Source of the DNA: JBAZLV01 sp964586075
GTDB taxonomy: Bacteria > Nitrospirota > UBA9217
Length of the DNA: 64,000 bases
Reading direction: 5' to 3'
NCBI GenBank assembly: GCA_964586075.1
Contig: CAZPGZ010000010.1
Location: 30,232-94,231 of the forward strand
Shown here: piece by piece, positions 42,509 through 51,483 of the stretch
How positions within the stretch are numbered: position 1 is the first letter of the stretch
Layout: every line of letters starts with the position of its first letter
Translations under genes and position numbers: made by a program
The notes under the pieces: generated by a model
What the model was told of the DNA's origin: nothing
What the model saw: only the letters and a program-made list of their open reading frames with translations
The model's database searches: none

Positions 42509-44737
42509 CTAGGTGCGGGTCTTCATAAATGCCTGCTGTAATGCGCGATAATCTGCCTGTCTGTCTTGCTGCAATTCTTTTTTTTGTCTGTCCTGCTGGT
42601 GAGGATTTCTTTTGAGAGAAAGTGATATCCGCTTCCGCTGCACATCGACGTCAAGCACCGTGGCCATCACTTTCTGGTGCACAGTCACGGCTTCAGCGGG
42701 ATTTTTTATGAACCGGTCCGACAACTGACTGAGGTGGGCAAGTCCGTCCTGATGGACGCCGATGTCGATAAAGGCGCCGAATGCCGTCACGTTCGTCACT
42801 ATTCCCGGCAGTTTCATGCCCGGTTTCAGGTCTTCGATCTTCTCGATGCCTTCGGTAAAACTGAATGTTTCGAACGAGTCACGGGGATCGCGGCCGGGTT
42901 TTGCCAGTTCATTCATGATGTCCTGGAGTGTTGGAAGACCGGTTGCGTCGGTGATATATCTATTCAGGTTTATTCTTTTCCTCAGATCGCTATTCTGCAT
43001 CAGGTCATAGATTGTGCACTTCAGATCGCCAGCCATGGCAGATACCACATGGTAGCTTTCGGGATGAACCGCGCTCGCATCAAGCGGATCCTCCCCGCCA
43101 CGGATTCTTAAAAATCCTGCGGCCTGTTCGAAGGTTTTCGGACCGAGCTTGGGCACTTTTTTCAATTCATTGCGTGTGTGAAAAGGCCCGTGCTGATTGC
43201 GGTAGTCAACGATGTTTCCTGCCAATTGCGGACCCAGGCCGGAAACATACATGAGCAGTTGCTTGCTCGCGGTGTTCACTTCAACGCCCACGGCATTGAC
43301 GCAATGAGCAACCACATCATCGAGGCTGCGTTTTAAGGCTGCCTGGTCGACATCATGCTGATATTGTCCGACCCCGATTGACTTGGGGTCAATTTTGACA
43401 AGCTCTGCAAGAGGATCCATCAGCCTCCGGCCGATGGAAACCGCCCCCCGCACGGTCACGTCCTGATCGGGAAATTCCTCCCGGGCGGTTTCCGACGCAG
43501 AATAGATCGATGCGCCGCTTTCATTTACCGTCACGATCTGGATCGCCGAGGGCAGACCGAGCTTTCTGACAAAGGCCTCTGTTTCTCTCCCCGCGGTCCC
43601 GTTTCCGATTGCGATAGCTTCTACCTGGAATTGTTTGCAGAGGTTCCGGATGATAGTTCCGGCTTCGGCTGAGTTTTTTTCAGAAAAAAGCGGATAGATC
43701 GTGTCGTGATGCAGCAGCTTGCCCTGTCGGTCAATGCACGCCACTTTGCAGCCGGTGCGAAAACCAGGATCTATGGCAAGAATGTTTTTTCTGCCGAGTG
43801 GGGGAGCCAGCAGAAGTTGCTTCAGATTCTGTGCAAAGACCCGGATTGCTTCCGCATCAGCCTGTTCCTTCGCGGAGAGGCGGATTTCTGTTTCGATAGA
43901 GAGAGAGAGCAGGCGCTTGTAACCGTCACGGAGGGCCGTCGCGACCTGGCGCGAAGCGGGTCCATCGTTCTTTACAAAAAGAGCGTCCAAGATGCGCAAA
44001 GCATCCTCTTCCGGCGGCATTGCACGGAGGATAAGAAAACCTTCTTTCTCGCCCCGCCTCATGGCTAAAACGCGGTGCGAAGGAGTATCGCGCACCGGTT
44101 CTTCCCAGTCAAAGTAATCTTTGTATTTGATTCCTTCATCTTCCTTGCCGGATACTATTTTTGTCCTAAACCGGCCTTTTGCAACGTATAAGTCGCGCAT
44201 TTTTGCGCGTGCCGTAGCGTCTTCGCTTATCCATTCTGCGATGATGTCTCGCGCGCCTGCGAGCGCATCGTCCGGTGATTCGATGCCTTGCTCCGGATTT
44301 ACAAACGTAGTGGCCTCAACCGCGGGATCAGTCCCGTCCTCCTGCAGAAACAAGCACTGTGCCAGAGGTTCAAGTCCCTTCTCCCGGGCAACTGCCGCTT
44401 TTGTGCGGCGCTTAGGGCGAAAGGGCAGATACATGTCTTCCAGCGCGGTCATGGTCTCTGTGGTTGAAATTCTGTCTTTAAGATCCCCGGTAAGTTTGCC
44501 TGAATCTTCAAGGGATTTCAGAATCGCGTCCCTGCGCTTGTCCAGTTCACGGAGCTGCGCCAGCCGGTCGCGTATTGCGGTGACCGCCACTTCGTCGAGA
44601 GAACCGGTTGCTTCCTTGCGGTAGCGGGAAATAAACGGCACGGTGGCGCCTTCGTCGAGCAGGGCGGCACAGGTGAGCACCTGTTTTTCCGTGAGTGATA
44701 GCTCCTGTGCAATGATTTTGCTGTATCCAGATGTCAT
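42509..44737 (-). CDS. tex: Tex-family S1 RNA-binding transcription accessory protein
   Basis: A 742-aa protein with full Tex layout: N-terminal helical domain ('AALLDEGATVPFISRYRKEATGSLDE'), YqgF-like fold ('ILAIDPGFRTGCKVACID'; 'IGNGTAGRETEAFVRKL'), 'ISIGRRLMDPLAELVKIDPKSIGVGQYQHDV', helix-hairpin-helix ('VNTASKQLLMYVSGLG'), and an S1 domain near 640-715 ('LPGIVTNVTAFGAFIDIGVHQDGLAHLSQLS'). It binds nucleic acids and affects transcription. It lies in the long leftward run, 28 nt after the GNAT gene. Confidence 0.95.
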   Translation of the reverse strand: MTSGYSKIIAQELSLTEKQVLTCAALLDEGATVPFISRYRKEATGSLDEVAVTAIRDRLAQLRELDKRRDAILKSLEDSGKLTGDLKDRISTTETMTALEDMYLPFRPKRRTKAAVAREKGLEPLAQCLFLQEDGTDPAVEATTFVNPEQGIESPDDALAGARDIIAEWISEDATARAKMRDLYVAKGRFRTKIVSGKEDEGIKYKDYFDWEEPVRDTPSHRVLAMRRGEKEGFLILRAMPPEEDALRILDALFVKNDGPASRQVATALRDGYKRLLSLSIETEIRLSAKEQADAEAIRVFAQNLKQLLLAPPLGRKNILAIDPGFRTGCKVACIDRQGKLLHHDTIYPLFSEKNSAEAGTIIRNLCKQFQVEAIAIGNGTAGRETEAFVRKLGLPSAIQIVTVNESGASIYSASETAREEFPDQDVTVRGAVSIGRRLMDPLAELVKIDPKSIGVGQYQHDVDQAALKRSLDDVVAHCVNAVGVEVNTASKQLLMYVSGLGPQLAGNIVDYRNQHGPFHTRNELKKVPKLGPKTFEQAAGFLRIRGGEDPLDASAVHPESYHVVSAMAGDLKCTIYDLMQNSDLRKRINLNRYITDATGLPTLQDIMNELAKPGRDPRDSFETFSFTEGIEKIEDLKPGMKLPGIVTNVTAFGAFIDIGVHQDGLAHLSQLSDRFIKNPAEAVTVHQKVMATVLDVDVQRKRISLSLKRNPHQQDRQKKELQQDRQADYRALQQAFMKTRT

Positions 44738-44765
44738 GCGAATTTTATTTCATTTCCTAAATCTA

Positions 44766-45275
44766 TTATTTGCCGTCAGTGAAAATTTTCTCCATTTTAT
44801 AATCATCCATCACAAATCCGTTGCCGATGTCCTGAAGAATCGGACCTTGGTTTTTGAAACCGAACTTTAGATAAGCATTGATGGAATTTTGATTCATTCT
44901 ATTCACGGTGAGTGTGATTTTGTTCAGGTTCCTCTCCTGAGCAATCCCTTGGCAAAAGTGAATGGCCGATCTGCCGAAGCCGCTGTTGCGTTCGGATGAG
45001 ACAACATACAGTTTGCTTAAAAACAATTCTTCTTTTTTCGGCAGGACGCCTAGATAACCGACACGACGGTCACTTTGCATTATCAGGAAATACAGATGTC
45101 CATTATTGATCTGCTCGGCAATTGCCTGTTTCGACTGAAACATATGGAGCATGTATTCCACCTGCTCCTTGCCGATCAGAGGGACATAGTGCTCTATCCA
45201 GATTTTCCGGGCCAGTACCGCGACTGCTTCAATCTGTTCCGCTGTCAAGACACTAATAAACATGCTAGTCTTCAT
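44766..45275 (-). CDS. GNAT-family N-acetyltransferase
   Basis: A 169-aa protein with GNAT motif A ('LSKLYVVSSERNSGFGRSAIHFCQGIAQERNL') and motif B ('LTVNRMNQNSINAYLKFGFK'). The Q/R-x-x-G-x-G/A loop reads 'RNSGFG'. Acetyl-CoA transfer is expected; the target is unknown. It sits 26 nt after the beta-barrel gene in the leftward run. Confidence 0.88.
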   Translation of the reverse strand: MKTSMFISVLTAEQIEAVAVLARKIWIEHYVPLIGKEQVEYMLHMFQSKQAIAEQINNGHLYFLIMQSDRRVGYLGVLPKKEELFLSKLYVVSSERNSGFGRSAIHFCQGIAQERNLNKITLTVNRMNQNSINAYLKFGFKNQGPILQDIGNGFVMDDYKMEKIFTDGK

Positions 45276-45301
45276 TTTGTACGCCTGGTTAAAAAAGCGG
45301 T

Positions 45302-46150
45302 TTAAAAGTTGATCCCCAGGCCGATTCTGACCCCGTAGATATCAGTATTGCTTTTTGGCTCGTAGACGTAGGTCGTCGGGAGAACAGGCGTTCCGCCTCG
45401 GGTCAGAAGGACGGAATCCGATGCTCCTATGTTCCAGCGCTGATAGTAGGGATTAGTAAAAACAACCAGGTTGAGCCCCTCGCTTGAGTACACGGTGTAG
45501 CTTATCGATGCGTCGGCCCGAAAGCCGGGACGCGATTTGATATTAAAAGTGGCTTCATCATACAGCCCGGCCGTGCTGGTTTTCATCTCGGCATCGAAGG
45601 GAAACATAACCGCGCCATCGAGACTGAAAAGCAGTTTGTTGAACCTGGCCGCAAAATTAAGGCCGGCTGCAACATACCACCATTTATAGTCTTCCTGATA
45701 GACGGGAAGATTGTCTTCGCCCCGTCTCCAAAAATGGTAACCGATTCCGGCGTAAGGCGACAAGGTTGTTGGGCCGAGGTTCAGCGCTTTAAAACCGATG
45801 TTGACTTCTCCATTGTAAATCTGTTCTTTCGTGTCTGTGGTGAGAGGGGTGCCGTTTTGGAGCGCACCGGTATATCGCGCGGAAGTAGACATGACATAGC
45901 TGGTCGCGATGCGCGCGAACAGAAATTCGTTGTCTCCCCGGAGTTCAAGGAAAGCGCCGCTCTGCCAGCTGGTGTCCCGGTCGATGCCTTCTCCACCAGC
46001 TACTTCTTTATAATAGAGATAGTTGCCGTCATACGCAAGTGAAAGCGTGGTTCCTTTTTGACCGGCCCCGACACGTTCGGATTCATCTGCGCTTCCATTG
46101 GTGCACAGCATCAAACTCAGGACGATGATAATAAGTGCGGTTTTTCTCAT
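45302..46150 (-). CDS. Outer-membrane beta-barrel protein
   Basis: A 282-aa protein. The ATG at 46150 stands after GGGGGC and gives a clean signal peptide (MRKTALIIIVLSLMLCTNGSA); an in-frame ATG at 46162 is 12 nt upstream. The mature part has alternating aromatic strands ('YDGNYLYYKEV', 'LSPYAGIGYHFWRRG', 'WWYVAAGLNFAARF') and ends 'VRIGLGINF', with the terminal Phe typical of BAM substrates. Ligand and function unknown. Confidence 0.8.
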   Translation of the reverse strand: MRKTALIIIVLSLMLCTNGSADESERVGAGQKGTTLSLAYDGNYLYYKEVAGGEGIDRDTSWQSGAFLELRGDNEFLFARIATSYVMSTSARYTGALQNGTPLTTDTKEQIYNGEVNIGFKALNLGPTTLSPYAGIGYHFWRRGEDNLPVYQEDYKWWYVAAGLNFAARFNKLLFSLDGAVMFPFDAEMKTSTAGLYDEATFNIKSRPGFRADASISYTVYSSEGLNLVVFTNPYYQRWNIGASDSVLLTRGGTPVLPTTYVYEPKSNTDIYGVRIGLGINF

Positions 46151-46248
46151 GTCAGCCCCCAAGTATTGTTTTACAATTTATAATAGAAACCTTTCTTGTT
46201 GATTGCTTTGCCTTCCTCACACCGGGTGCAACGGCGAATATGCACGTT

Positions 46249-47022
46249 TTATTTCGCTTTGCTTTTCTGCCACAGCATTTCCATCTCTTCCAGCGTCATC
46301 TCATTCAGTGTTTTTCCGGCGTCGGCTGCGTGTTCCTCGATATATCGGAAACGGTGGATGAATTTGCTGATGGTTTTACGCAGAGCTGTATCAGGATTGA
46401 CGCCCAGAAATCTTGAAATATTAACCAACATGAAGAAGATATCGCCGAGTTCCTCTTCAATGCCTGCAGCGTCTTTTTGCTTGAGCGATGCCTTGAACTC
46501 GGCCATTTCTTCATCAAGCTTGGGCAGGGCTTCATCAATTTTGTTCCAATCGAATCCTACGCGGGCGGCGCGTTGCTGAAGGTTGTGGGCACGAAGAAGG
46601 GAAGGCAGGTGCTTCGGAACGCCCTCAAGGACGGATTTACGCTCCTGATGGGTTTTTTCTTTCTTTTTTAGTTCTTCCCAGTTTGCAAGGACATCCTTGT
46701 CGGTGCTGAGCTGCGCATCGCCGAATACATGAGGATGGCGGCGGATCATTTTTTCAACGCTGCCGCTGATCACGTCATCGATGGTGAACTGTCCCTGTTC
46801 CTCCGCAATGCGCGCATGGAACATGATTTGGAACAGCAGGTCTCCCAGTTCTTCCTTGATTTTATCAGGAGCCCCTTCGTCGAGAGCGTCCACGACTTCA
46901 TAACATTCCTCGATAAGGAACGGTTTGAGTGAATCGGTTGTCTGTTTGCGGTCCCAGGGGCAGCCTTCCGGTCCGCGAAGCCTGGCCATTAGGTCGATTA
47001 ATGATTGGAACGTATTGTGCAT
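46249..47022 (-). CDS. mazG: MazG nucleoside triphosphate pyrophosphohydrolase
   Basis: A 257-aa two-domain MazG. It starts 'LIDLMARLRGPEGCPWDRKQT', then 'LIEECYEVVDALDEG' and 'EELGDLLFQIMFHARIAEEQG' carry the EExxE...ExxD metal ligands; a second copy follows ('LDEEMAEFKASL', 'EEELGDIFFMLVNISRFLG'). It hydrolyses NTPs to NMP and PPi. It opens the leftward run towards tex and the caspase module. Confidence 0.95.
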   Translation of the reverse strand: MHNTFQSLIDLMARLRGPEGCPWDRKQTTDSLKPFLIEECYEVVDALDEGAPDKIKEELGDLLFQIMFHARIAEEQGQFTIDDVISGSVEKMIRRHPHVFGDAQLSTDKDVLANWEELKKKEKTHQERKSVLEGVPKHLPSLLRAHNLQQRAARVGFDWNKIDEALPKLDEEMAEFKASLKQKDAAGIEEELGDIFFMLVNISRFLGVNPDTALRKTISKFIHRFRYIEEHAADAGKTLNEMTLEEMEMLWQKSKAK

Positions 47023-47226
47023 GCAGAGTCCTTAAAATCGCATTATATTCAACTGACTGCCGATATATTTCGTACCTTACACAAACGGGTTGTCCTTTGC
47101 AAGCTTTTTTCACTCTGTCTTGACAGGCCTGTTCCTGATCTTTTACCGTAGGTATTTCGTCTCCGATTTGTCACAGCAGGCTTTTTTCTTGAAAGCGATG
47201 CAGCTTCATGGTAATCTTATTTAAAA

Positions 47227-47232
47227 TATAAT
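47227..47232 (+). promoter_or_regulatory. -10 element for the 136-aa exported protein
   Basis: A consensus TATAAT lies 24 nt before the ATG at 47257, with ribosome site AAAGGAG between. The -35 match is poor (TTCATG, 16 nt upstream). Confidence 0.5.
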
Positions 47233-47256
47233 CACGTTGTTGAAAGGAGATTATCA

Positions 47257-47667
47257 ATGTTTCGACGACTGTTCTGTATCGCCGCTCTTCTTGGCGCATT
47301 CCTCCTTCTGACGGCAATGGGCGGGACCGGTGGGGTGGAACGAGCACCACGGGTGGAGAAGAATTACACCGTTGTCGTTACTGATGCATCAGGAGTAAGG
47401 ATTGAAGGAGAAAAATTCAGTTGGGAAGGGCGCATTCATTTCGCGGGAAGCATCGGCATGATGCAGGTAACAATTCCCTTCGACAAGGTAAAGGAAATGA
47501 CCGTGCAGGAACGGCGTGACCGGTTCATGAAAGTCACAGCGCGTCTTATGGACGGCACAGAAACGAGCTTTGATATCGATGCGAAAACCCGCTGTTATGG
47601 AGAAGCAAAATTCGGCACGTTCACGCTCATGATTGAAGAGCTGAAATCGATTGTATTTAAACGGTAG
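47257..47667 (+). CDS. Exported hypothetical protein
   Basis: A 136-aa protein with a signal peptide (MFRRLFCIAALLGAFLLLTAMGG). The mature part is a small beta-rich domain ('NYTVVVTDASGVRIEGEKFSWEGRIHF', 'QVTIPFDKVKEMTV', 'TFTLMIEELKSIVFKR'). The repeated pattern of substrate-like beta strands with 'IPFDKVKEM' resembles domains that report local structural or stress states, but I know no family name. It has its own promoter and lies 45 nt before glnD. Confidence 0.65.
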   Translation: MFRRLFCIAALLGAFLLLTAMGGTGGVERAPRVEKNYTVVVTDASGVRIEGEKFSWEGRIHFAGSIGMMQVTIPFDKVKEMTVQERRDRFMKVTARLMDGTETSFDIDAKTRCYGEAKFGTFTLMIEELKSIVFKR

Positions 47668-47712
47668 CAGTCATCCTGTTCCACTGGTTTTTGTAACTCC
47701 CTGAAGGACAAA

Positions 47713-50268
47713 TTGTCAGGTAAAAAAAGTACCGATATTAAAACCATCCTTGCAGATGAGAGCTCGGCAATCCGTACTGCCCATTTTGCCGGAGCGAGCG
47801 GCAGCGAGATCGTCCAGCGCCGTACTGCCCTCATTGACCAGGTGCTTCGCAACGCATACGCAGAAGCCTCAACAGCGGATTCCCTGCCGACGCTGGTCGC
47901 CATAGGCGGTTACGGCAGGGGAGAATTGAACCCATACTCGGACATCGACATCATGCTCCTCTGCCGGGACGAAGCGGATCGGCAGCACGCACCGAAACTG
48001 CTGTATCCGCTGTGGGACGCCGGTTTGGATGTCGGTTACAGCGTTCGTACCATGAAGGAATGCGTGTCGCTTTGCCGGCAGGACGGCAAAATACGCACAT
48101 CTCTTATAGAATCCCGCCTTATTGCCGGGGATTCCGGCATCTATGACAGCTATATTCGCACCATGCAGGGTGAGGTTTTTTATCAAAAACCAGCGGCGTT
48201 TATAGCGGAAAAAGTGTCTGAACGGCTTGCGACCCGCCGTCAATTCGGTGGGTCCATTTATCTCAGGGAACCGAACATCAAAGAAGGCGAGGGCGGACTC
48301 AGGGATTTTCACACCGCATTGTGGGCCGCATTCACCCATTATCGCGTATCATCGCTCGGTGAACTGGTCGGCAAAGGCGTTATAACCGATGGCCAGTATG
48401 CTGCTTTTTTGCGCGCCAGAAATTTTCTCTGGCGGTTGCGGAACGAAATTCATTTTCTCTCCGGCCGGAAGAATGACCATCTTACCTTCGACTTGCAGGA
48501 GCGGACGGCTGAGGATTTTCACTACCGGAATTCAGCCAATTTACTCGCAGTCGAGCGGTTCATGAAGGCCTATTTTCTGCATGCGAGAAATATCAGGGAA
48601 TTCACTGATATGGTGCTTGACGCAATATTGCGGAAACCGGCCAGACACTGGTTTTCACGGACCGTCTCTTTGGGGTCGTTCAAACTCGCCGGAAAAACCC
48701 TCCTCCTGGACGCGCCCGATGCTTCCGCAAAGGACCCGGCACTTATCCTGTCCGCTTTCGAAATCGCCCAGTCGCGGCATGCCGTTTTTTCAGACCGTCT
48801 CAGAAACACCATACGTGAATACAGAATCGGCGATGAGGCACGATCATCCCCCGAAGCTGCAGGTATCTTTCTCACCATATTAAACAATCCCGACATGCTG
48901 TGGGAGACGCTTACGCTGATGAAGGACCTGAGGTTCCTCGGCAGATATATCCCCGAGTTCCGTGCTGTCCAGGCGTTTGCGAAGCACGATTATTATCATA
49001 AGTACACGGTGGATGAGCATATTCTGCTCGCCATCAGGAATCTTCAGAATATTTGGACCGGCAGATTTCCCGCGAATTCCACGCTGTTTGAGGCGTTTAA
49101 AAGCATCAAAAAACGGTGGGTCCTGTTCCTTGCGGTCCTTTTGCACGATCTGGGGAAAGTATACCGGCATGAACATGAAGTCAAGGGGGTCGACCTCGCG
49201 GAGAAGATTCTGTCAAGGCTCAACGTTTTCGGGGAAGACCGGGATCGCATCCTTTTTCTCATCAAAAATCATCTGGTGATGACCTCGTTGTCTCAGCGCA
49301 GGGAACTCACCGACCAGAAGGTGATCGCCAGTTTCTGCCGGACCGTGCGCAACCGGGAAAACCTTGTCATGCTGTATTTGCTCACCTTTGCAGATATCTC
49401 CGCAGTAAACCCGACCGCATGGACACAATGGAAGGCAGGGTTGCTTTCCGAGCTTTATGTCAGAACACTCGGCGCTCTTGATACGAGCGCGCAGGCTGTG
49501 GAAGCGGCGCGGGCGCGATTGTCAACAGCATCAGAAAACATCCGTAAAACGGCGTCGTCGTTATTTACGCCTGAAGAGATTGCAGCGTTCTTAGACTCCA
49601 TGTCCGACCAGTACATCATATATACCACCCCGCACAAAGTCGTTGACCACATGAGCATGGTAAAAAGGCTTCCGGGAGAGCAACTGGTGCTTCAGCACCG
49701 CCATTACCCCGAGCGCGGGTACACGGAACTTACGGTCTGTGCGTATGATGCATACGGGATGTTTTATCGCACGGCAGGGACAATTGCCACGAAGAATTTG
49801 AGCATCCTTCGCGCGCAGGTGTACACGTCCAGAAACGGCGTGATGATCGACACGTTCCAGATTACGGGACCGGAAGGAAAGCTGTATGACTATGAGCCGG
49901 CATGGAAGAGCGTGATGGCAGAGCTCAGGAAAGCGCTGGCGAACAGGAGCAGACCGCCGCAGCCCCGGTTGTTTGCTTCGGACAAGGTGGTTCCCGGAAC
50001 CATCACGGCCGGGGTCGAGTTTGATAACGATACGTCCGATACCTATACAATTATTGACATCACCGCTCGTGACCAGGTTGGATTTTTGTACCGCATCACA
50101 AAAGCGTTGTACGATCTCAACCTGGACATTGGTTCGGCGAAAATCGTAACCGAGGGGGCACGCGTCATGGATTCATTCTACGTGACGGATTTGCTGCACC
50201 TCAAGATTACCGATTCATTCCGTCTTGAAAAAATACGGGCATTATTGCTCGAGATTGCAGAATCATAG
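47713..50268 (+). CDS. glnD: [Protein-PII] uridylyltransferase GlnD
   Basis: An 851-aa bifunctional sensor with a TTG start at 47713 behind GAAGGA. The nucleotidyltransferase domain has 'GGYGRGELNPYSDIDIM' (Asp77, Asp79). A GlnD UR-UTase helical region follows, then an HD domain with 'LLHDLGKVYRHEHE' (His478-Asp479), and two ACT domains at the C-terminus ('LTVCAYDAYGMFYRTAGTIA', 'IIDITARDQVGFLYRITKAL'). It uridylylates PII when glutamine is low and removes UMP when it is high. Neither glnB nor glnA is nearby. Its last 6 nt overlap the convergent dehydrogenase gene. Confidence 0.95.
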   Translation: MSGKKSTDIKTILADESSAIRTAHFAGASGSEIVQRRTALIDQVLRNAYAEASTADSLPTLVAIGGYGRGELNPYSDIDIMLLCRDEADRQHAPKLLYPLWDAGLDVGYSVRTMKECVSLCRQDGKIRTSLIESRLIAGDSGIYDSYIRTMQGEVFYQKPAAFIAEKVSERLATRRQFGGSIYLREPNIKEGEGGLRDFHTALWAAFTHYRVSSLGELVGKGVITDGQYAAFLRARNFLWRLRNEIHFLSGRKNDHLTFDLQERTAEDFHYRNSANLLAVERFMKAYFLHARNIREFTDMVLDAILRKPARHWFSRTVSLGSFKLAGKTLLLDAPDASAKDPALILSAFEIAQSRHAVFSDRLRNTIREYRIGDEARSSPEAAGIFLTILNNPDMLWETLTLMKDLRFLGRYIPEFRAVQAFAKHDYYHKYTVDEHILLAIRNLQNIWTGRFPANSTLFEAFKSIKKRWVLFLAVLLHDLGKVYRHEHEVKGVDLAEKILSRLNVFGEDRDRILFLIKNHLVMTSLSQRRELTDQKVIASFCRTVRNRENLVMLYLLTFADISAVNPTAWTQWKAGLLSELYVRTLGALDTSAQAVEAARARLSTASENIRKTASSLFTPEEIAAFLDSMSDQYIIYTTPHKVVDHMSMVKRLPGEQLVLQHRHYPERGYTELTVCAYDAYGMFYRTAGTIATKNLSILRAQVYTSRNGVMIDTFQITGPEGKLYDYEPAWKSVMAELRKALANRSRPPQPRLFASDKVVPGTITAGVEFDNDTSDTYTIIDITARDQVGFLYRITKALYDLNLDIGSAKIVTEGARVMDSFYVTDLLHLKITDSFRLEKIRALLLEIAES

Positions 50269-51372
50269 CAGCAGGTTTTCATACTCATTCAGGCCCAGCT
50301 CTTGAATCATGTGACGGATTTCGTTCTGCGTTTCTTCCACCAGGGGCACGCCCGTGCTTTTTCGCTCAAGCCACGCCAGATATTCTTTCTCTCCCGCGGT
50401 GTAGATTTTGTCCCTTCCCGGCATTTTTTTTGATGCGCGCAGTTGGCGCAGAATTGCTCCCGCGGTTTTTTTGAATTCCTGCAGGTCGGTGAACGCCGAT
50501 ATGTCCACGGCGATGAAAAAATGGCCGAGCCGGTAGGGGACCTTTTTGCCGTTTTCTACTCCAACGAGCATTTTGAGAAAGTTACCGCTTTGCAGCGCTG
50601 CCGACAGTATTTCCACTACCGTGCTGTAGCCATATCCTTTGTATCCGGCGGTTTCTTCTCCGATGCCGCCAAGCGGCGTTAGCGCGGCTTTCCCTTTCAC
50701 CAGGTCTTCGAGTATTTGTTTGGAGTCGGTCCTGGCTTTTCCGTTTTCTCCGATCACCCAGCCTTCCGGTATCTCTCGCCCTTCCCGTGCATATACTTCT
50801 ATCTGCCCACGCTGGCTGAGAGAAGTCGCGCAGTCGAGTACAAAGGGAAATTCCTCATCTGTGGGCAGACCGAAGGTGATCGGGTTTGTTCCAAGCATGT
50901 TCTCGATTCCGAATGTAGGGGCCACGGATGGCCGCGCGTTGGTACCCGTCATGCCGATCATGCCGGCCTTCGCCGCCATCATAACGTAATAACCGGCAAT
51001 GCCGTAATGCGTGGAATTCCGCACGGCCACCATACCCATACCGAATTTTTTGGCTTTTTCTATGGCAATGGCCATGGATTTTTTTGCAATCACGTGGCCC
51101 ATGCCGTTGTTCCCGTCGACAACCGCAGTGGTTGGTCCTTCACGGACTATCTCGAACGGTGCATTGGGAAACTGAATGCCTTCTCTGATCCGGTCGTAGT
51201 AAATGGTTTTCAAACGGGCTATGCCGTGAGAATCGATGCCCCGTTTGTCGGCCTCCGTGAGAATTTCGGCACAGGTCCTGGCGTCGGACTCCGGCACCCC
51301 GAGGGCGATGAATACGTCTGCGATAAATTGCTCGGAGACGCCAAAGGGTATGTGTTTGATTTTTTGCGTCAT
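50263..51372 (-). CDS. Malate/L-lactate (Ldh2 family) NAD(P)-dependent dehydrogenase
   Basis: A 369-aa protein of the Ldh2/YlbC-type oxidoreductase family: 'RGIDSHGIARL' (catalytic His), 'VDGNNGMGHVIAKKSM', 'VAVRNSTHYGIAGYYVMMAAKAGMIGMTGTNA' and 'GTNPITFGLPTDEEFPFVLDCATS'. It reduces 2-oxoacids to 2-hydroxyacids (malate, sulfolactate, ureidoglycolate and others); the actual substrate cannot be read from sequence. AAAGGA precedes the ATG. Its end overlaps glnD by 6 nt in opposite orientation. Confidence 0.9.
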   Translation of the reverse strand: MTQKIKHIPFGVSEQFIADVFIALGVPESDARTCAEILTEADKRGIDSHGIARLKTIYYDRIREGIQFPNAPFEIVREGPTTAVVDGNNGMGHVIAKKSMAIAIEKAKKFGMGMVAVRNSTHYGIAGYYVMMAAKAGMIGMTGTNARPSVAPTFGIENMLGTNPITFGLPTDEEFPFVLDCATSLSQRGQIEVYAREGREIPEGWVIGENGKARTDSKQILEDLVKGKAALTPLGGIGEETAGYKGYGYSTVVEILSAALQSGNFLKMLVGVENGKKVPYRLGHFFIAVDISAFTDLQEFKKTAGAILRQLRASKKMPGRDKIYTAGEKEYLAWLERKSTGVPLVEETQNEIRHMIQELGLNEYENLLL

Positions 51373-51483
51373 GAAATCCTTTCTAAAACTGAATAAAACT
51401 TTTTCTGTAATATTGAATTAGGAACGAAATCACTGGTTTTCGGCGCGCTTGAGTCGTGATTGTGGTTTCTCTTTGCAGAATGC

